Assembly (NCBI GenBank): GCA_029237695.1
Contig: CM055279.1
Coordinates: forward strand, 4,048,323-4,112,322
Reading direction: 5' to 3'
From: Conchocele bisecta
Taxonomy: Eukaryota; Mollusca; Bivalvia; Lucinida; Thyasiridae
DNA: 64,000 nt
A model generated the notes under the pieces. It searched no databases. It saw only the letters and a program-made list of their open reading frames with translations, and was not told the origin of the DNA. Of the stretch, positions 56,801-60,203 are shown one piece after another. Positions within the stretch are counted from its first letter, which is position 1. Each line of letters opens with the position of its first letter. The position numbers and the translations under genes were made by a program.

Positions 56801-59052
56801 GGGCTGTGATAAGTCCCGTTCTTATTGCTGTAAGTATATTCTCTAGTAGACGTTAAAATAGGACACGCCCCGTGTACGATATGCTGGTCTATGATTAGCC
56901 CCGTCCTTATGGGTGTAAGTACTTGCCCTAGTTGTTGATAATAATGACCACGCCCCGTGAACTACTAGCTGATCTGTTACTTCCTGATTGGTCCCGTCAT
57001 TATTGCTGTAAGTACATTCCTTAGCTGACACACCCCTGTAATTCTGGACGATATGCTGGTTCCTGATTGGTCCCGTCCTGTTTGGTTTAAGTATAATCGC
57101 TGGTTTACGTCAAAATAGGCCACACCCCGTATACTTCTGGACGATATGCTGGTTCCTGATTGGTCCCGTCCTTATTGTTGTAAATACGTTCCCTAGTTGA
57201 CGTTAACATAGGCCACGCTCCATGCACTGCTATGCCCGGTTGCTGTAAACATCTGTTAGCTTAACGGATTGTTAAATCATTAACATTGTTAAGAATTTAA
57301 CAGTCCGTTAAGGTAGCATACGTTTTGAGCAAACCGGTGCCAGTATTATGTTCGCTCTTCATTGGTCCCGTCCTGACTGGTGTAAGCATATTCTCATGTT
57401 GACGTTAATATAGGCTACGCCCCGTGTACCTCTGGACGATAAGCTGGTTACTGATTGGTCAAGTCCTTATTAGTGTAAGTACGTTCCCTAGTTGAAGTTA
57501 ACATAGGCCACGCCCCATGCACTGCTGGACCCGGTTGCTGTAATCATATGCTAAGTATATGATGTAAGTATGTTTTCATGTTGACGTTAGTATAGGCCAC
57601 GCCCGGTGTACATCTGGGTGATATATTAGTTTCTGATTGGTCCCGTCCATATTGCTATAAGTACATTCTCACTTTGACGCTATATAGGCCGCGCCCCGTG
57701 TATTTCCGATGATATATTAGTTTCTGATTGGTCCCATTTTACTGCTGTAAGTATATTCCCTGGTTGACGGTATTATAAGCCACGCCCCGTGTACTTCTGG
57801 ATGATATATTACTTTCTGATTGGTTCCGTGTTATTGCTGTAAATATATTCCCTGGTTGACGTCACATAGGCCACGCACCGTGTACTTCTGGATGATATAT
57901 TACTTTCTGATTGTCCCTGTCCATATTGGTGTGAGAGTATTCCCTGGTTGATAGGCCACGCCACATGCACTGTTGGGCCCGGTTGCTGTAAATGTCTGCT
58001 AGCTTAAAGGACTGTTAAATCCTTAACATTATTGTTAAGGATTTAACAGTCCGTTAAGCTAACAGAGGTTTTGAGCAACGGGACCTAGGATGATTTGTTA
58101 GCTGCTGATTGACCCCGTATGTATTGGTGTAGGTTTATTTGTTAGTAGACGTTCTTATAGGACATGCCCTGTCAACTCATGCATTACATGCTAGTTTCTG
58201 ATGATTGCCCGTATTGTTGGTGCATGCGTATTATCTAACTCACCACTTGTTCTCGTCGAAAAATGCACCCTGCCGAGTCATTCGGCCCTGCTTAGAGCTA
58301 TCGCATAGCTAACACATTATTCGTATAGTAACTTCGTACAGTATCTTCTGCATGTCGCTGAATGGGAATTGGTCAGGAATCCGGTGCCGATTTCAACGTG
58401 GAATATTTATCCCGTGAACACAGTGAGTATGTGCCGTGAAACATTTTTGATATCCTGTCAATACAACCTAATAATTGCGTATGAATATGTGCGGTGGCTG
58501 GGGTTATTTTTTATTTAATTTTAAAGCCATGTGTAGGTGTTGACGGGATAAATAGAATAGTAAGTTAGTGCCGTGAATGGGAAAAATATATGGCGCGGCA
58601 CGGTAACGCGATGGGCTCGGTAGAGCCTCGCCCATCCCGTTTCCTAAGCCTTGCCGGATATTTTTTCCATTCACGGCACAAACCTACTATTCTCTATGTT
58701 ACGCTGACGTGGAGTGCAGCACCAATGAAGAACACAACGTGTTTACAAATTTCAGCTGCTGTTTCTATACCGGATGATCGACTATAATCCCCCAGAGATC
58801 TCAAAGGGCGTGCCCTTCCCAGTGTTCGCGCAGATCATTGGCTGGTGCTTGTTTGCGGTGGTCACGTGTCCAATTCCGCTCACATTCCTCTACAAGCTTT
58901 ACGGCGCCAATGGCAGTCTGACCGAGCGGTTACGGTTTATCACGACTCCAACTCCAGAATGGGGACCAAATGACGGAAGTGACAGGTCAAAACTTCAGAA
59001 TGCATACGCGATGAGCGCAAAAGATGGTCTAGATAATCCGGCGTATAACTAA
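10966..59052 (+). CDS. SLC6-family sodium-dependent amino-acid/neurotransmitter transporter, 12 coding exons (5' end missing)
   Basis: Spliced gene: exons 10966-11158, 14590-14721, 26177-26304, 28117-28287, 33710-33848, 38310-38444, 39467-39570, 41615-41852, 51762-51890, 54967-55066, 56723-56829, 58756-59052. All introns are GT..AG and the phases agree across every junction apart from a one-base surplus in exon 4. Total 1873 nt, or 624 codons with the stop after removing one base. The product is a 12-helix plasma-membrane symporter that uses the Na+ gradient to import a small amino acid or related substrate. Visible family hallmarks: [10 protein letters not shown] in TM1, a W-x2-C / W-x3-C pair in loop 2, a glycosylated loop 2, SYNKF after TM6, YPEAL in loop 4 and LGLDS in TM8. 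TM1 has Gly where monoamine transporters have Asp, so an amino-acid substrate (glycine or neutral amino-acid type) is more likely than a monoamine; the exact substrate is not determinable. No initiator Met is visible. Confidence 0.93.
11400..11690. mobile_element. Family J foldback element, inverted
   Basis: Begins TTTATCCCGTCAACACAATG and ends near CACTAACCTACTATTCTCTA; centre CGGAATGGGCTCGGCAGAGC. Inverted relative to the copy at 8150. Confidence 0.8.
11790..11945. mobile_element. Family E fragment
   Basis: Contains GATCTGCACTGTTCGCCATT and CAATGAGACACACGCCATGC, the inner part of family E, and ends ATCTCCAGTCACAACCA. Confidence 0.65.
12046..12350. mobile_element. Family F foldback element
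   Basis: Termini GTAGCCTATTTCATCAAAAT and ATGTTGATGAAATAGGCTAC; same inner hairpin AATGTAATAAATTCAGTATA as the copy at 10535. Confidence 0.88.
13029..13243. mobile_element. Family H-like foldback element, diverged
   Basis: Ends TTAACCCTTAGAAGGCG and CAGCACTGTAAGGGTTAA; centre TTTAGAATCATATCCATTGG with its inverse, a subfamily also seen inside the elements at 37065 and 52551. Confidence 0.8.
14088..14345. repeat. 46-bp minisatellite
   Basis: Five to six copies of a unit containing TCAGTAGGCCAATAGCCGTA and GGTAGTAGCTGCTGACCATC, one of them shortened. Lies 245 bp upstream of exon 2 and does not contain exon sequence. Confidence 0.93.
14590..14721 (+). CDS. SLC6 exon 2: TM2
   Basis: Acceptor CATCCCCAG, donor GTACGG; enters in phase 1 and leaves in phase 1. 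Encodes [20 protein letters not shown], then [16 protein letters not shown]. This is TM2 and the conserved G-[KR]-P-x(4)-E-x(2)-L-G-Q region leading into the first intracellular loop. Conservation of the E and GQ residues argues that this is a functional exon. Confidence 0.93.
14986..15204. mobile_element. Family C foldback element
   Basis: CAGTGGAATCTCTCTAAACC and CAGGGTGTCCGGTTTGGAGA form the left hairpin; a TCCGGGCTCCACTGTA end lies at the right. Confidence 0.7.
15300..25807. repeat. 10.5-kb minisatellite of a 19-bp unit
   Basis: About 550 copies of GGTACATGCACACTCAGTA. Main variants: ATGCCC for ATGCAC, GATACA for GGTACA, and loss of one G (AGTACA). The variants mix throughout, but the last 300 bp (about 25505-25807) are nearly all of the CCC type. 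Longer blocks with the same rare variants recur, for example TGCACTCATGCACAC at 16451 and 18116, so the array has also grown by duplication of kilobase blocks. No coding potential. Confidence 0.98.
25931..26149. mobile_element. Family C foldback element
   Basis: Left end CAGTAGAACCCTCTATACCG; right hairpin GGTGGAACATCTCTAAACCG with GGTGTCCGGTTTAGAGAGGT. Ends just before the exon 3 acceptor region. Confidence 0.8.
26177..26304 (+). CDS. SLC6 exon 3: TM3 and start of extracellular loop 2
   Basis: Acceptor TATTTGCAG, donor GTAAGT directly after AAAGAC; leaves phase 0. Encodes TM3 with [19 protein letters not shown]; the Tyr-Tyr-Asn stretch is the family's substrate-facing part of TM3. It is followed by LPWTVCKD, which carries the first Cys of the conserved loop-2 disulfide. 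The exon's last 12 nt and its donor are the seed of the array at 26305-27370. Reading through the donor meets a stop at about 26359, so correct splicing at the first donor is required. A foldback repeat of the CCGGACACC type ends only about 28 bp upstream of the exon. Confidence 0.94.
26305..27370 (+). repeat. 56-bp tandem array seeded by the exon 3 donor junction
   Basis: About 19 copies of a unit starting GTGTACAAAGACGTGAGTAT, followed by TTCCCATCCATGTAGCAATA and TGTTGACATTGAGC. The exon ends GTGTGCAAAGAC before its GTAAGT donor, so each unit carries 12 nt of exon and a good 5' splice site (AAAGAC before GTGAGT), plus about 38 nt of intron. Copies have scattered indels and the last two are more diverged. 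Minus-strand open frames across it are artefacts. Confidence 0.95.
27371..27439. mobile_element. Family A fragment (right end)
   Basis: Two CGAATT subrepeats followed by CATGTCCCCTGCGGGGCTCC GTA. The left half is absent; it abuts the 56-bp array. Confidence 0.75.
27480..27727. mobile_element. Family C element
   Basis: ACGGTGGAACCTCTCGTAAC and GGTGTCCGGCTTATAGAGGG inner pair; outer right end TTCGGTTTAGAGAGGTTTAC. Confidence 0.7.
27805..28075. repeat. Short palindromic tandem repeats (CCTAATTAGGA)
   Basis: About a dozen copies of a self-complementary motif CTCCTAATTAGGAG interleaved with AGTATCT or AGTAACT, ending 40 bp before exon 4. The motif and its complement can pair along the whole stretch. 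Confidence 0.85.
28117..28287 (+). CDS. SLC6 exon 4: extracellular loop 2, with internal one-base frame conflict
   Basis: Acceptor TTTTTAG, donor GTAAGT after TTTGA. The first codons follow exon 3 in phase 0 and read EWASLGC, the expected second half of the loop-2 disulfide motif. The 3' part reads in the +1 frame: [18 protein letters not shown], then a Thr/Asn-rich stretch, three prolines and VAELFFE. It holds four N-glycosylation sequons ([12 protein letters not shown]), as loop 2 should. The exit phase needed by exon 5 is that of the second frame. The exon is 171 nt where 170 (or 173) would keep frame. The switch falls between about 28137 and 28165. A run of ten C near 28258 is a usual error site but lies downstream of the switch. 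Assembly error or a defective allele are both possible. Confidence 0.82.
28521..30210. mobile_element. Inserted element with roughly 165-bp tandem core
   Basis: Starts with a C7 run and a long G run separated by CAACGATTG, then CCGTCCGTCCGG. It holds about six copies of a unit with TTACAAAACTTAACATCAGA, TTTCCTTCAT and ATGTCAAGGTCA-like parts (near 28616, 28764, 28944, 29109, 29279 and 29955), and ends with CGGGGGGTATTCCG. It resembles tandem-core elements common in bivalves, by general style only. Confidence 0.65.
29411..29957. mobile_element. Foldback nested inside the tandem-core element, with homopolymers
   Basis: Ends TACCGTATAACCTCGGCTTA and TTCGAGGTTATACGGTA are inverted repeats and interrupt a core unit (the flanking CACATA and GTCTCTTTACAAAAC are otherwise contiguous). 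The interior has runs of about 30 C, 25 C and 37 T, with TACTGGCTAATAAACGCCCC twice. Sequence accuracy is doubtful here. Confidence 0.7.
30275..30774. other. Assembly gap (500 N)
   Basis: Exactly 500 N, a conventional placeholder length. Both edges read GCTGCATTTGGTGG, so the true gap may be absent. Confidence 0.99.
31100..31425. repeat. Family R repeat
   Basis: Shares AATATTATCGAAACAAATAT and TTGTTTTTGCATTATTTATA and the end GGTTTCGTGAAACAGAC with 55670-55922. Function unknown. Confidence 0.65.
31567..31975. mobile_element. Family Q element
   Basis: Termini GTAGCTAGTTATCTACCTTT and AAAGGGAGATAACTAGCTAC are inverted repeats. Contains a family E-like perfect hairpin (GACCCAGATCAGACTGCACA) and ATTCATATTTTCACAC. 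Second copy at 60914-61325. Confidence 0.8.
32689..33060. mobile_element. Family B foldback element
   Basis: Left part AACATTTGATTAGTCCGTAG, then the AAAAGTCGCGGGAATACTGG hairpin. One arm tip is duplicated (GGAAAAGTCGCGGGAATACT appears twice before the turn at about 32980). Confidence 0.85.
33710..33848 (+). CDS. SLC6 exon 5: end of loop 2 and TM4
   Basis: Acceptor TTATTGTAG, donor GTGAGT; enters phase 2 and leaves phase 0. Encodes [19 protein letters not shown], then TM4 ([20 protein letters not shown]) and the start of the intracellular link (KGVKSSGK). The split codon with exon 4 gives Glu. Degenerate copies of the 3' part of this exon with its donor follow at 33885-34320. Confidence 0.94.
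33849..34320 (+). repeat. Tandem degenerate copies of the exon 5 3' junction
   Basis: The first copy (33885-33977) aligns with exon 5 from GAGAACATGGGCGCC to the donor, with an 8-nt deletion and an in-frame stop. Four shorter copies each keep about 20 nt of exon (GAGTTAAGTCGTCCGGCAAG type) plus GTGAGT, with donors at 34044, 34129, 34210 and 34291. Intronic spacer text TATCGGTCT or TATTGGTCTTG is repeated too. Older and more diverged than the exon 3 array. Confidence 0.9.
35118..35405. mobile_element. Family D foldback MITE, internally deleted
   Basis: CAAGGTGTATGATCACGTGA to ACGTGATCATGCACCTTG. The left arm jumps from TATTACGTAACG directly to AAAACGACATAAGTCTGTGC, so the central hairpin is lost. 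Confidence 0.85.
35680..35790. mobile_element. Family C element, partial
   Basis: CAGTGGAACCTCTCCAAACC then CCCCACTTGTCCGGTCTGG. Confidence 0.65.
36386..36450. repeat. Family E core hairpin
   Basis: Perfect palindrome: GTGTAGACCCAGATCAGCCT, GCGC, and its complement. A second incomplete copy lies at 35865-35925. Confidence 0.8.
36515..36813. mobile_element. Family F foldback element
   Basis: CACCAACATTGCAAAGTATA to TATACTTTGCAATGTTGATG plus AAATCGGCTAC. The outermost left bases differ from the other two copies. Confidence 0.85.
37065..37420. mobile_element. Family P composite element
   Basis: Left arm CGGCCACCTCTCTACAACAA; right part CTCCCTACAACAGCTACC and GGTGGATGTTGTAGAGA; middle a family H-like hairpin (ATCATTTCCATTGGAATGAT). 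The copy at 52551-52925 has the same order. Confidence 0.75.
37586..37947. mobile_element. Family A foldback MITE
   Basis: Complete: TACGGAGCCCCGCAGGGGAC to GTCCCCTGTGGGGCTCCGTA, with many ATTCGTTCCCACGAA subrepeats. No clear 6-bp flank duplication at this copy. Confidence 0.85.
38162..38200. repeat. Family C fragment
   Basis: ACAGTGGAAGCTGTCTAAAC then CGGACACC; single arm, 110 bp upstream of exon 6. Confidence 0.6.
38310..38444 (+). CDS. SLC6 exon 6: TM5 and extracellular loop 3
   Basis: Acceptor TCGTTTCAG, donor GTCAGT (weaker than GTRAGT); 45 codons, phase 0 to phase 0. Encodes [20 protein letters not shown] (TM5 with the TATFPY motif), then [20 protein letters not shown] and LLDLE. The G-x(5)-G-[IV] helix and the P-x-W-x-K-L segment of loop 3 are typical of glycine and neutral amino-acid members of SLC6. 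Confidence 0.94.
38505..38605. repeat. Family L hairpin
   Basis: Arms GTTCGACAATGTCCAGCCGT and ACGGCTGGACATGTTCGAAC around GGTTCAAACATGTCCC. Related to 43720-43890. Confidence 0.7.
38690..38855. repeat. Family M repeat
   Basis: Ends ACATATTCCGGGGCCGCAGT and AGCCCCGGAATGAGCATTG; shares ATTCCGGGGCCGC and CCGGGGCCGCG with 43550-43690 in the opposite order. Confidence 0.55.
39081..39270 (+). mobile_element. tRNA-derived SINE
   Basis: Head GCGGTATAGCTCAGTAGGAC with an A-box-like TAGCTCAGTAGG, then a B box GGTTCGATCCC, the RNA polymerase III internal promoter. The spacing fits a tRNA-related head but the acceptor stem is not a functional tRNA. The tail has TCCTTGGGCAGGAC, a motif like the conserved central domains found in many metazoan SINEs. 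Single copy in this window. Confidence 0.75.
39467..39570 (+). CDS. SLC6 exon 7: TM6
   Basis: Acceptor TTCTCGCAG, donor GTGAGT; phase 0 in, phase 2 out. Encodes [19 protein letters not shown], then [17 protein letters not shown]6 supplies the second unwound substrate-binding segment ([10 protein letters not shown]) and ends in the near-invariant SYNKF-x-NN-x-YRD motif, completed by exon 8. Most relatives have W-x-D-A at the start of this segment; here it reads W-V-A-A. Confidence 0.94.
39668..39887. mobile_element. Family C foldback element
   Basis: CAGTGGAACTTCTTAAAACC with GGTGTCCGGTTTAGAGATGT as the left hairpin; right end TGTCCGGTTTAGAGGGATTC. Confidence 0.8.
40199..40258. repeat. Family J fragment
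   Basis: AAATGTTTCACGGCACCGTG and CATACGCACTGTGTTGACGG, the tail of family J. Confidence 0.7.
40326..40462. repeat. Family S hairpin
   Basis: Arms GGCTTAAACGTGTCACGTTT and AACCAACG, like 5408-5556. Confidence 0.7.
40755..40917. mobile_element. Family K foldback element, complete
   Basis: Termini GATAATACCAGTCTAGTGTC and GACACTAGCCTGGTATTC are inverted repeats; centre GGAATTCCGAGGCTTGCC. Confidence 0.8.
41235..41614 (+). repeat. 12-bp minisatellite running into the exon 8 acceptor
   Basis: About 30 copies of GCAACTATTTAT with variants (GCAACGATTTAT, ACAACTATTTAC). The last unit, TATTTATGCATTTACAG, is itself the exon 8 acceptor region, so the 3' splice site is built from array sequence. Confidence 0.93.
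41615..41852 (+). CDS. SLC6 exon 8: TM7, extracellular loop 4 and TM8
   Basis: Acceptor CATTTACAG, donor GTAAAT; phase 2 in, phase 0 out. Encodes [20 protein letters not shown] (TM7), an IFTTFGGMA exit, loop 4 with [17 protein letters not shown], and TM8 [18 protein letters not shown]. The Asp-Ser of LGLDS corresponds to the Na2 site. In TM7 an Asp stands where many chloride-dependent members have Asn next to the Na1/Cl site, while the later Ser of T-S is kept. This is the longest internal exon. Its acceptor sits at the end of a 12-bp minisatellite (41235-41614). Confidence 0.94.
41866..42126. mobile_element. Family I foldback element
   Basis: TTGAGACACACCATGTGATG to TGGCGTGTCTCATATG; centre GTACATGCGGAATATAATTC. 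The most symmetrical family I copy. Confidence 0.8.
42131..42372. mobile_element. Family E element
   Basis: GTGTGACAGGAGAAATGAGG to CCCCATTTCTCCAGTCACAG; inner CAGATCCTGATCAGACTGCG. Confidence 0.75.
42922..43141. mobile_element. Family C foldback element
   Basis: CAGTGGAACCCCTCTAAACC left end; inner pair CAGTGAAATCTCTCTAAACC and GGTGTCCGGTTTAGAGAGGT. Confidence 0.8.
43550..43895. mobile_element. Family M and L hairpins inserted in family N
   Basis: GGGGCCGCGCGTAATGGAAG with a tandem TTCATGACGTCACTAC segment and CGCGGCCCCGGAATATG, then a perfect hairpin around CGCGGCCTGCGGCCTTGGGT with CTGTTTGAACCC arms. Absent from the copy at 60204. Confidence 0.7.
44079..44436. mobile_element. Family B foldback element inserted in family N, inverted
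   Basis: Starts with TATAGGAATGAATGGCCTTT, hairpin AAAAGTCGCGGGAATATTGG, ends GCCAATCAAATGTTAGGGAA. Family N sequence on either side is contiguous at 60500. Confidence 0.85.
44692..45078. mobile_element. Family D foldback MITE inserted in family N
   Basis: Left end CCTTGTCACGTGG with GTTACAACAACAACAACGTC; right end AGGTGATCATACATCTTG; complete central hairpin TATGTCGTTTTTGCGAAGAA. Confidence 0.85.
45219..45246. repeat. Family C single arm
   Basis: ACAGTGGAACCTCTCTAAAC CGGACACC with no partner arm nearby. Confidence 0.6.
45340..48205. mobile_element. Element with 2.8-kb tandem core, pearl/Helitron-like
   Basis: About eleven copies of a 205-340 bp unit: CTCTGCAACTGCTTTGCCCA, AACTTCACATGGGTGTTTAT, CCCGTGCGGCCCCTGTGCCC, TGTCAAGGTCAAATTACTTT, then a variable number of TTTTTGGTTAAG subrepeats. 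A different module, GTCGCGCCCGCTTGCGGACA with GATATAGTCGGCACTTTGG and an ACGT microsatellite, occurs at 45347, 45657 and 48017. The right end has CGCCACAAGGCG and the string CATCTAGT. Non-autonomous elements with internal minisatellites (pearl type) are known in bivalves; the Helitron link is inference. Confidence 0.7.
48877..49012. repeat. Hairpin with a pentanucleotide microsatellite in its loop
   Basis: Arms GTAAATAAAAACAAGAACAT then TTGAGAGAACACAGGTA, and the inverse, enclose about 11 copies of AGGTA (48910-48964). Confidence 0.88.
49088..49180. mobile_element. Family E fragment
   Basis: GCGAACAGTGCAGACCCCGA and GGATCTATACTGGTCTCAAA, the right half of the family. Confidence 0.65.
49243..49659. 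mobile_element. Family D foldback MITE, complete
   Basis: Termini CAAGGTGTATGATCACGTGG and CCACGTGATCATACACCTTG are exact inverted repeats. The arms include AACAACAACAACGTCGCCCA, and the centre GTGTCTCCGACACGG lies near 49440. The open frames of about 72 codons on both strands recur in every copy because the element is palindromic. Confidence 0.92.
50210..50477. mobile_element. Family A foldback MITE
   Basis: TACGGAGCTCCGCAAGGGAC to GGCGCTCCGTA, flanked by GCTTGT on both sides (6-bp target-site duplication). Confidence 0.88.
50573..50989. mobile_element. Family D foldback MITE, complete
   Basis: Same termini as the copy at 49243; centre CGTGTCGCAGACACG near 50770. Very similar in length (417 bp), which suggests recent or single-source amplification. 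Confidence 0.92.
51272..51336. repeat. Family C partial tandem arms
   Basis: GTACAGTGGAACCTCTCTAA ACC, CCTGGGAGGTCC repeated; no closing arm. Confidence 0.6.
51762..51890 (+). CDS. SLC6 exon 9: intracellular loop and TM9
   Basis: Acceptor GTATTTCAG, donor GTAGGC (weak); 43 codons, phase 0 to 0. Encodes [20 protein letters not shown], then [20 protein letters not shown] and VTP. F-x-x-LE-T-[VL]-[MI]-T after TM8 is typical for the family. The helix is TM9 and the exon ends before the T-x-x-G-G/A-G turn supplied by exon 10. Confidence 0.93.
52030..52545. repeat. Diverged tandem repeat of about 45 bp
   Basis: Around ten copies sharing CTTTTTAATGCGGTC, GTATACAAAC and GCACCTTG with many substitutions. 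It starts soon after exon 9 but does not contain exon 9 sequence. Confidence 0.8.
52551..52925. mobile_element. Family P composite element, complete
   Basis: CAGTCGAACCTCCGTGAACG to TGTTGTAGAGAGGTTACACT G, with the inner TCATTTCCATTGGAAATGAT hairpin. Confidence 0.8.
53227..53453. mobile_element. Family E element
   Basis: ATGGCTGTGACTGGAGAAAT to ATTTCTCCAGTCACAACCA; inner CAGAACCTGATCAGACTG. Confidence 0.75.
53614..53689. mobile_element. Family A left half, cut by the exon 10 array
   Basis: TACGGAGCCCCGCAAAGGAC to AACAATTCGTTCCC, then directly the first unit of the 34-bp array. The right half is missing. Confidence 0.8.
53690..54966 (+). repeat. 34-bp tandem array seeded by the exon 10 acceptor junction
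   Basis: About 37 copies of TCTGTAGGCGGGCGACTATA followed by TCGTGTCTCTATAT. Exon 10 begins GCGGGTGACTATGTTGTGTC after CTGCAG, so each unit repeats the acceptor AG and about 22 nt of exon, with a short T-rich stretch between. Most units have TGTAG and several TGCAG before GCGGG. The array ends exactly at the real acceptor. The unit has few stops in any frame, so long open frames cross it. Confidence 0.95.
54967..55066 (+). CDS. SLC6 exon 10: extracellular loop 5 and TM10
   Basis: Acceptor TTTTCTGCAG, donor GTAAGT; phase 0 in, phase 1 out. Encodes [20 protein letters not shown], then [13 protein letters not shown]. The LMD-x-Y segment and the helix with an acidic residue before the A-V-x-W-V-Y-G exit are TM10 hallmarks. 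The first 22 or so nucleotides of the exon plus its acceptor are the seed of the 34-bp array directly upstream (53690-54966). An acceptor-like TGCAG at 54864 lies 102 bp upstream, in frame. Confidence 0.94.
55106..55348. mobile_element. Family E element
   Basis: GTGGCTGTGACTGGATACAT to GTCTTCAGTCACAACCA; inner perfect hairpin GATCAGACTGTGCAATCGCA. Confidence 0.75.
55670..55922. repeat. Family R repeat
   Basis: AATCGGTCCAATATTTCTGA with inverse AATCAATATTGGAC, and TTGTTTTTGCATTATTTATA, as at 31100-31425. Confidence 0.65.
56525..56700. repeat. Family O tail fragment
   Basis: AAAGGTACATGCCCACTCAG TATGCACAAACTGTTC to ATCAGGCTATTT, matching 4140-4320. It contains one exact unit of the CCC variant of the intron 2 minisatellite. 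Confidence 0.75.
56723..56829 (+). CDS. SLC6 exon 11: intracellular loop 5 and TM11 (first part)
   Basis: Acceptor TAATCTTCAG, donor GTAAGT; phase 1 in, phase 0 out. Encodes [18 protein letters not shown], then [17 protein letters not shown]. Matches the family pattern G-x-x-R-F-x-x-D-x-x-x-M-L-G and W-x-x-C-W-x-x-[IV]-S-P. About fourteen diverged copies of the 3' part of this exon and its donor follow (56830-58225). Confidence 0.94.
56830..58225 (+). repeat. Tandem array (about 100 bp) seeded by the exon 11 donor junction
   Basis: About fourteen diverged copies of the last 70 or so nt of exon 11 with its donor. Shared blocks: GGCCACGCCCCGTGTACTTC, TGGACGATATGCTGGTT, TGATTGGTCCCGTCC and TTATTGCTGTAAGTA, then an intronic GTTGACGTTA spacer. 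Exon 11 itself has GCCACGCCCCGTATACTTCT and CTTATTGCT before GTAAGT. Most copies keep the GTAAGT-like donor. Two copies contain the same inserted hairpin (57255-57330 and 57985-58065). Confidence 0.9.
58410..58700. mobile_element. Family J foldback element
   Basis: TTATCCCGTGAACACAGTGA to CACAAACCTACTATTCTCTA; centre CGCGATGGGCTCGGTAGAGC. Confidence 0.8.
58756..59052 (+). CDS. SLC6 exon 12: end of TM11, TM12 and C-terminal tail with stop
   Basis: Acceptor ACAAATTTCAG; starts phase 0 and ends with TAA at 59050-59052. Encodes [20 protein letters not shown], then TM12 ([20 protein letters not shown]), [13 protein letters not shown], and a cytoplasmic tail of about 50 residues containing TPTPEWGP and ending in DNPAYN. 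The W-x-x-x-x-G-W-C pattern is replaced by F-A-Q-I-I-G-W-C-L, still canonical around G-W. The C-terminal NPAY is a possible NPxY-type sorting motif (inference from the short pattern only). Confidence 0.94.
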   Translation: MLFLYRMIDYNPPEISKGVPFPVFAQIIGWCLFAVVTCPIPLTFLYKLYGANGSLTERLRFITTPTPEWGPNDGSDRSKLQNAYAMSAKDGLDNPAYN

Positions 59053-59340
59053 ATGATATTTTTCTGCATTTCTGTGATCTGTGTACATTATATTTTTGTA
59101 CGTCAAATGACGATTTGTGTACATTGTAAATTTGCACGACAAAGGTCCATATGTGTATATTGTATTGTTGCACGAGCATTTAACTTCGTACGACTACGAA
59201 GTTTGTAAGTGCAAACTTGAAATTAACAATAACATTTTCGCTGACAGCCAATGCTGAAAATACACTCATGGATATGGTCACAATTAGTTGTATGTATTAC
59301 GGTGCATATTTAGTGCGTAACACTTTGGGACATAGCCCAT
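59053..59340 (+). other. Likely 3' UTR / downstream flank
   Basis: AT-rich sequence after the stop codon with three diverged copies of a roughly 40-bp unit (GTGTACATT followed by a TTGCACGA- or TTGTACGT-like end) at about 59079-59175. A scrap of the TTCGTACGAC foldback family lies near 59187-59225. No AATAAA is seen before the next foldback; the first clear AATAAA on this strand is at 59802, beyond it. The transcript end is therefore not located. Confidence 0.4.
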
Positions 59341-59342
59341 CC

Positions 59343-59680
59343 TACGGAGCCCCGCAGGGGACATGGATTTTTTTTTACTTCGTTCTCTCGAATTAACAAT
59401 TCGTTCCCACGATATAACAGTTCGTTCCCTCGAATTAACAATTCGTTCCCTCAATTAAACAATTCTTTCCCTTGAGTTAACAATTCGTTCCCACTATATA
59501 ACAATTCATTACCACGAATATTTCGTGTGAACGAATTATTGAATTGAGGGAACGAATTGTTAATTCGTTGGAACGAATTATGAATTCGTGGGAACGATTG
59601 TTAAAATGAGGGAGCGAATTGTTATTTCATGGGAACGAGTTAATAACGAAAATAATTATACGTCCCTGCGGGGCTCCGTA
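59343..59680. mobile_element. Family A foldback MITE, complete
   Basis: TACGGAGCCCCGCAGGGGAC to CCTGCGGGGCTCCGTA, flanked by CCATCC on both sides (6-bp target-site duplication). Confidence 0.9.
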
Positions 59681-60203
59681 CCATCCAGACGTGAAACGAC
59701 ATTTTTTACATATTAGTTGAATCATCCTAAAACAGTTGAATGCCAGTTAAAAATAATTCGAATAATTCCTGTAATGGTGTCTCAGCAAACCTTAATACTG
59801 TAATAAATCAAAGACTGAACGTCCTGAAATTCTTCGCGGTATGTGTTTGTGAATGGCACATAGACTAATAATTAATCTAAGCCCACAATGATAAATAAAT
59901 TTCTATTCTGAGAATGGAAACCGCAAGATTGTATTCGTGCACCGAACCATGGAGTTACGAATCGCGAATAATCGAGTATGGCGGTTATTCGTCGCGCTCT
60001 TAGACTACGGAAACATTTGCAATAACATACATTTAGTACTGAAAAAAAAGAAAAAAAGACATGTATAACACGGCGTAAGATCGGCCATGGCACGGCGCCA
60101 TGCGAAATAGACTGGGTGGAAGAATATGTACATGAAGGTAGAAATGGTAGCATCACGTAAACTTACTAATGAGAAAAGAAAAATTCATGAACGTTTTCGT
60201 ACT
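59681..60203. other. No gene seen
   Basis: Downstream sequence with an AATAAA at 59802 and no recognised exon or repeat. Confidence 0.45.

Larger units (their letters stand above)
56830..58755 (+). other. Intron 11 (SLC6 gene)
   Basis: 1.9 kb: donor-derived array followed by a family J element that ends about 55 bp before the exon 12 acceptor. Confidence 0.9.
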
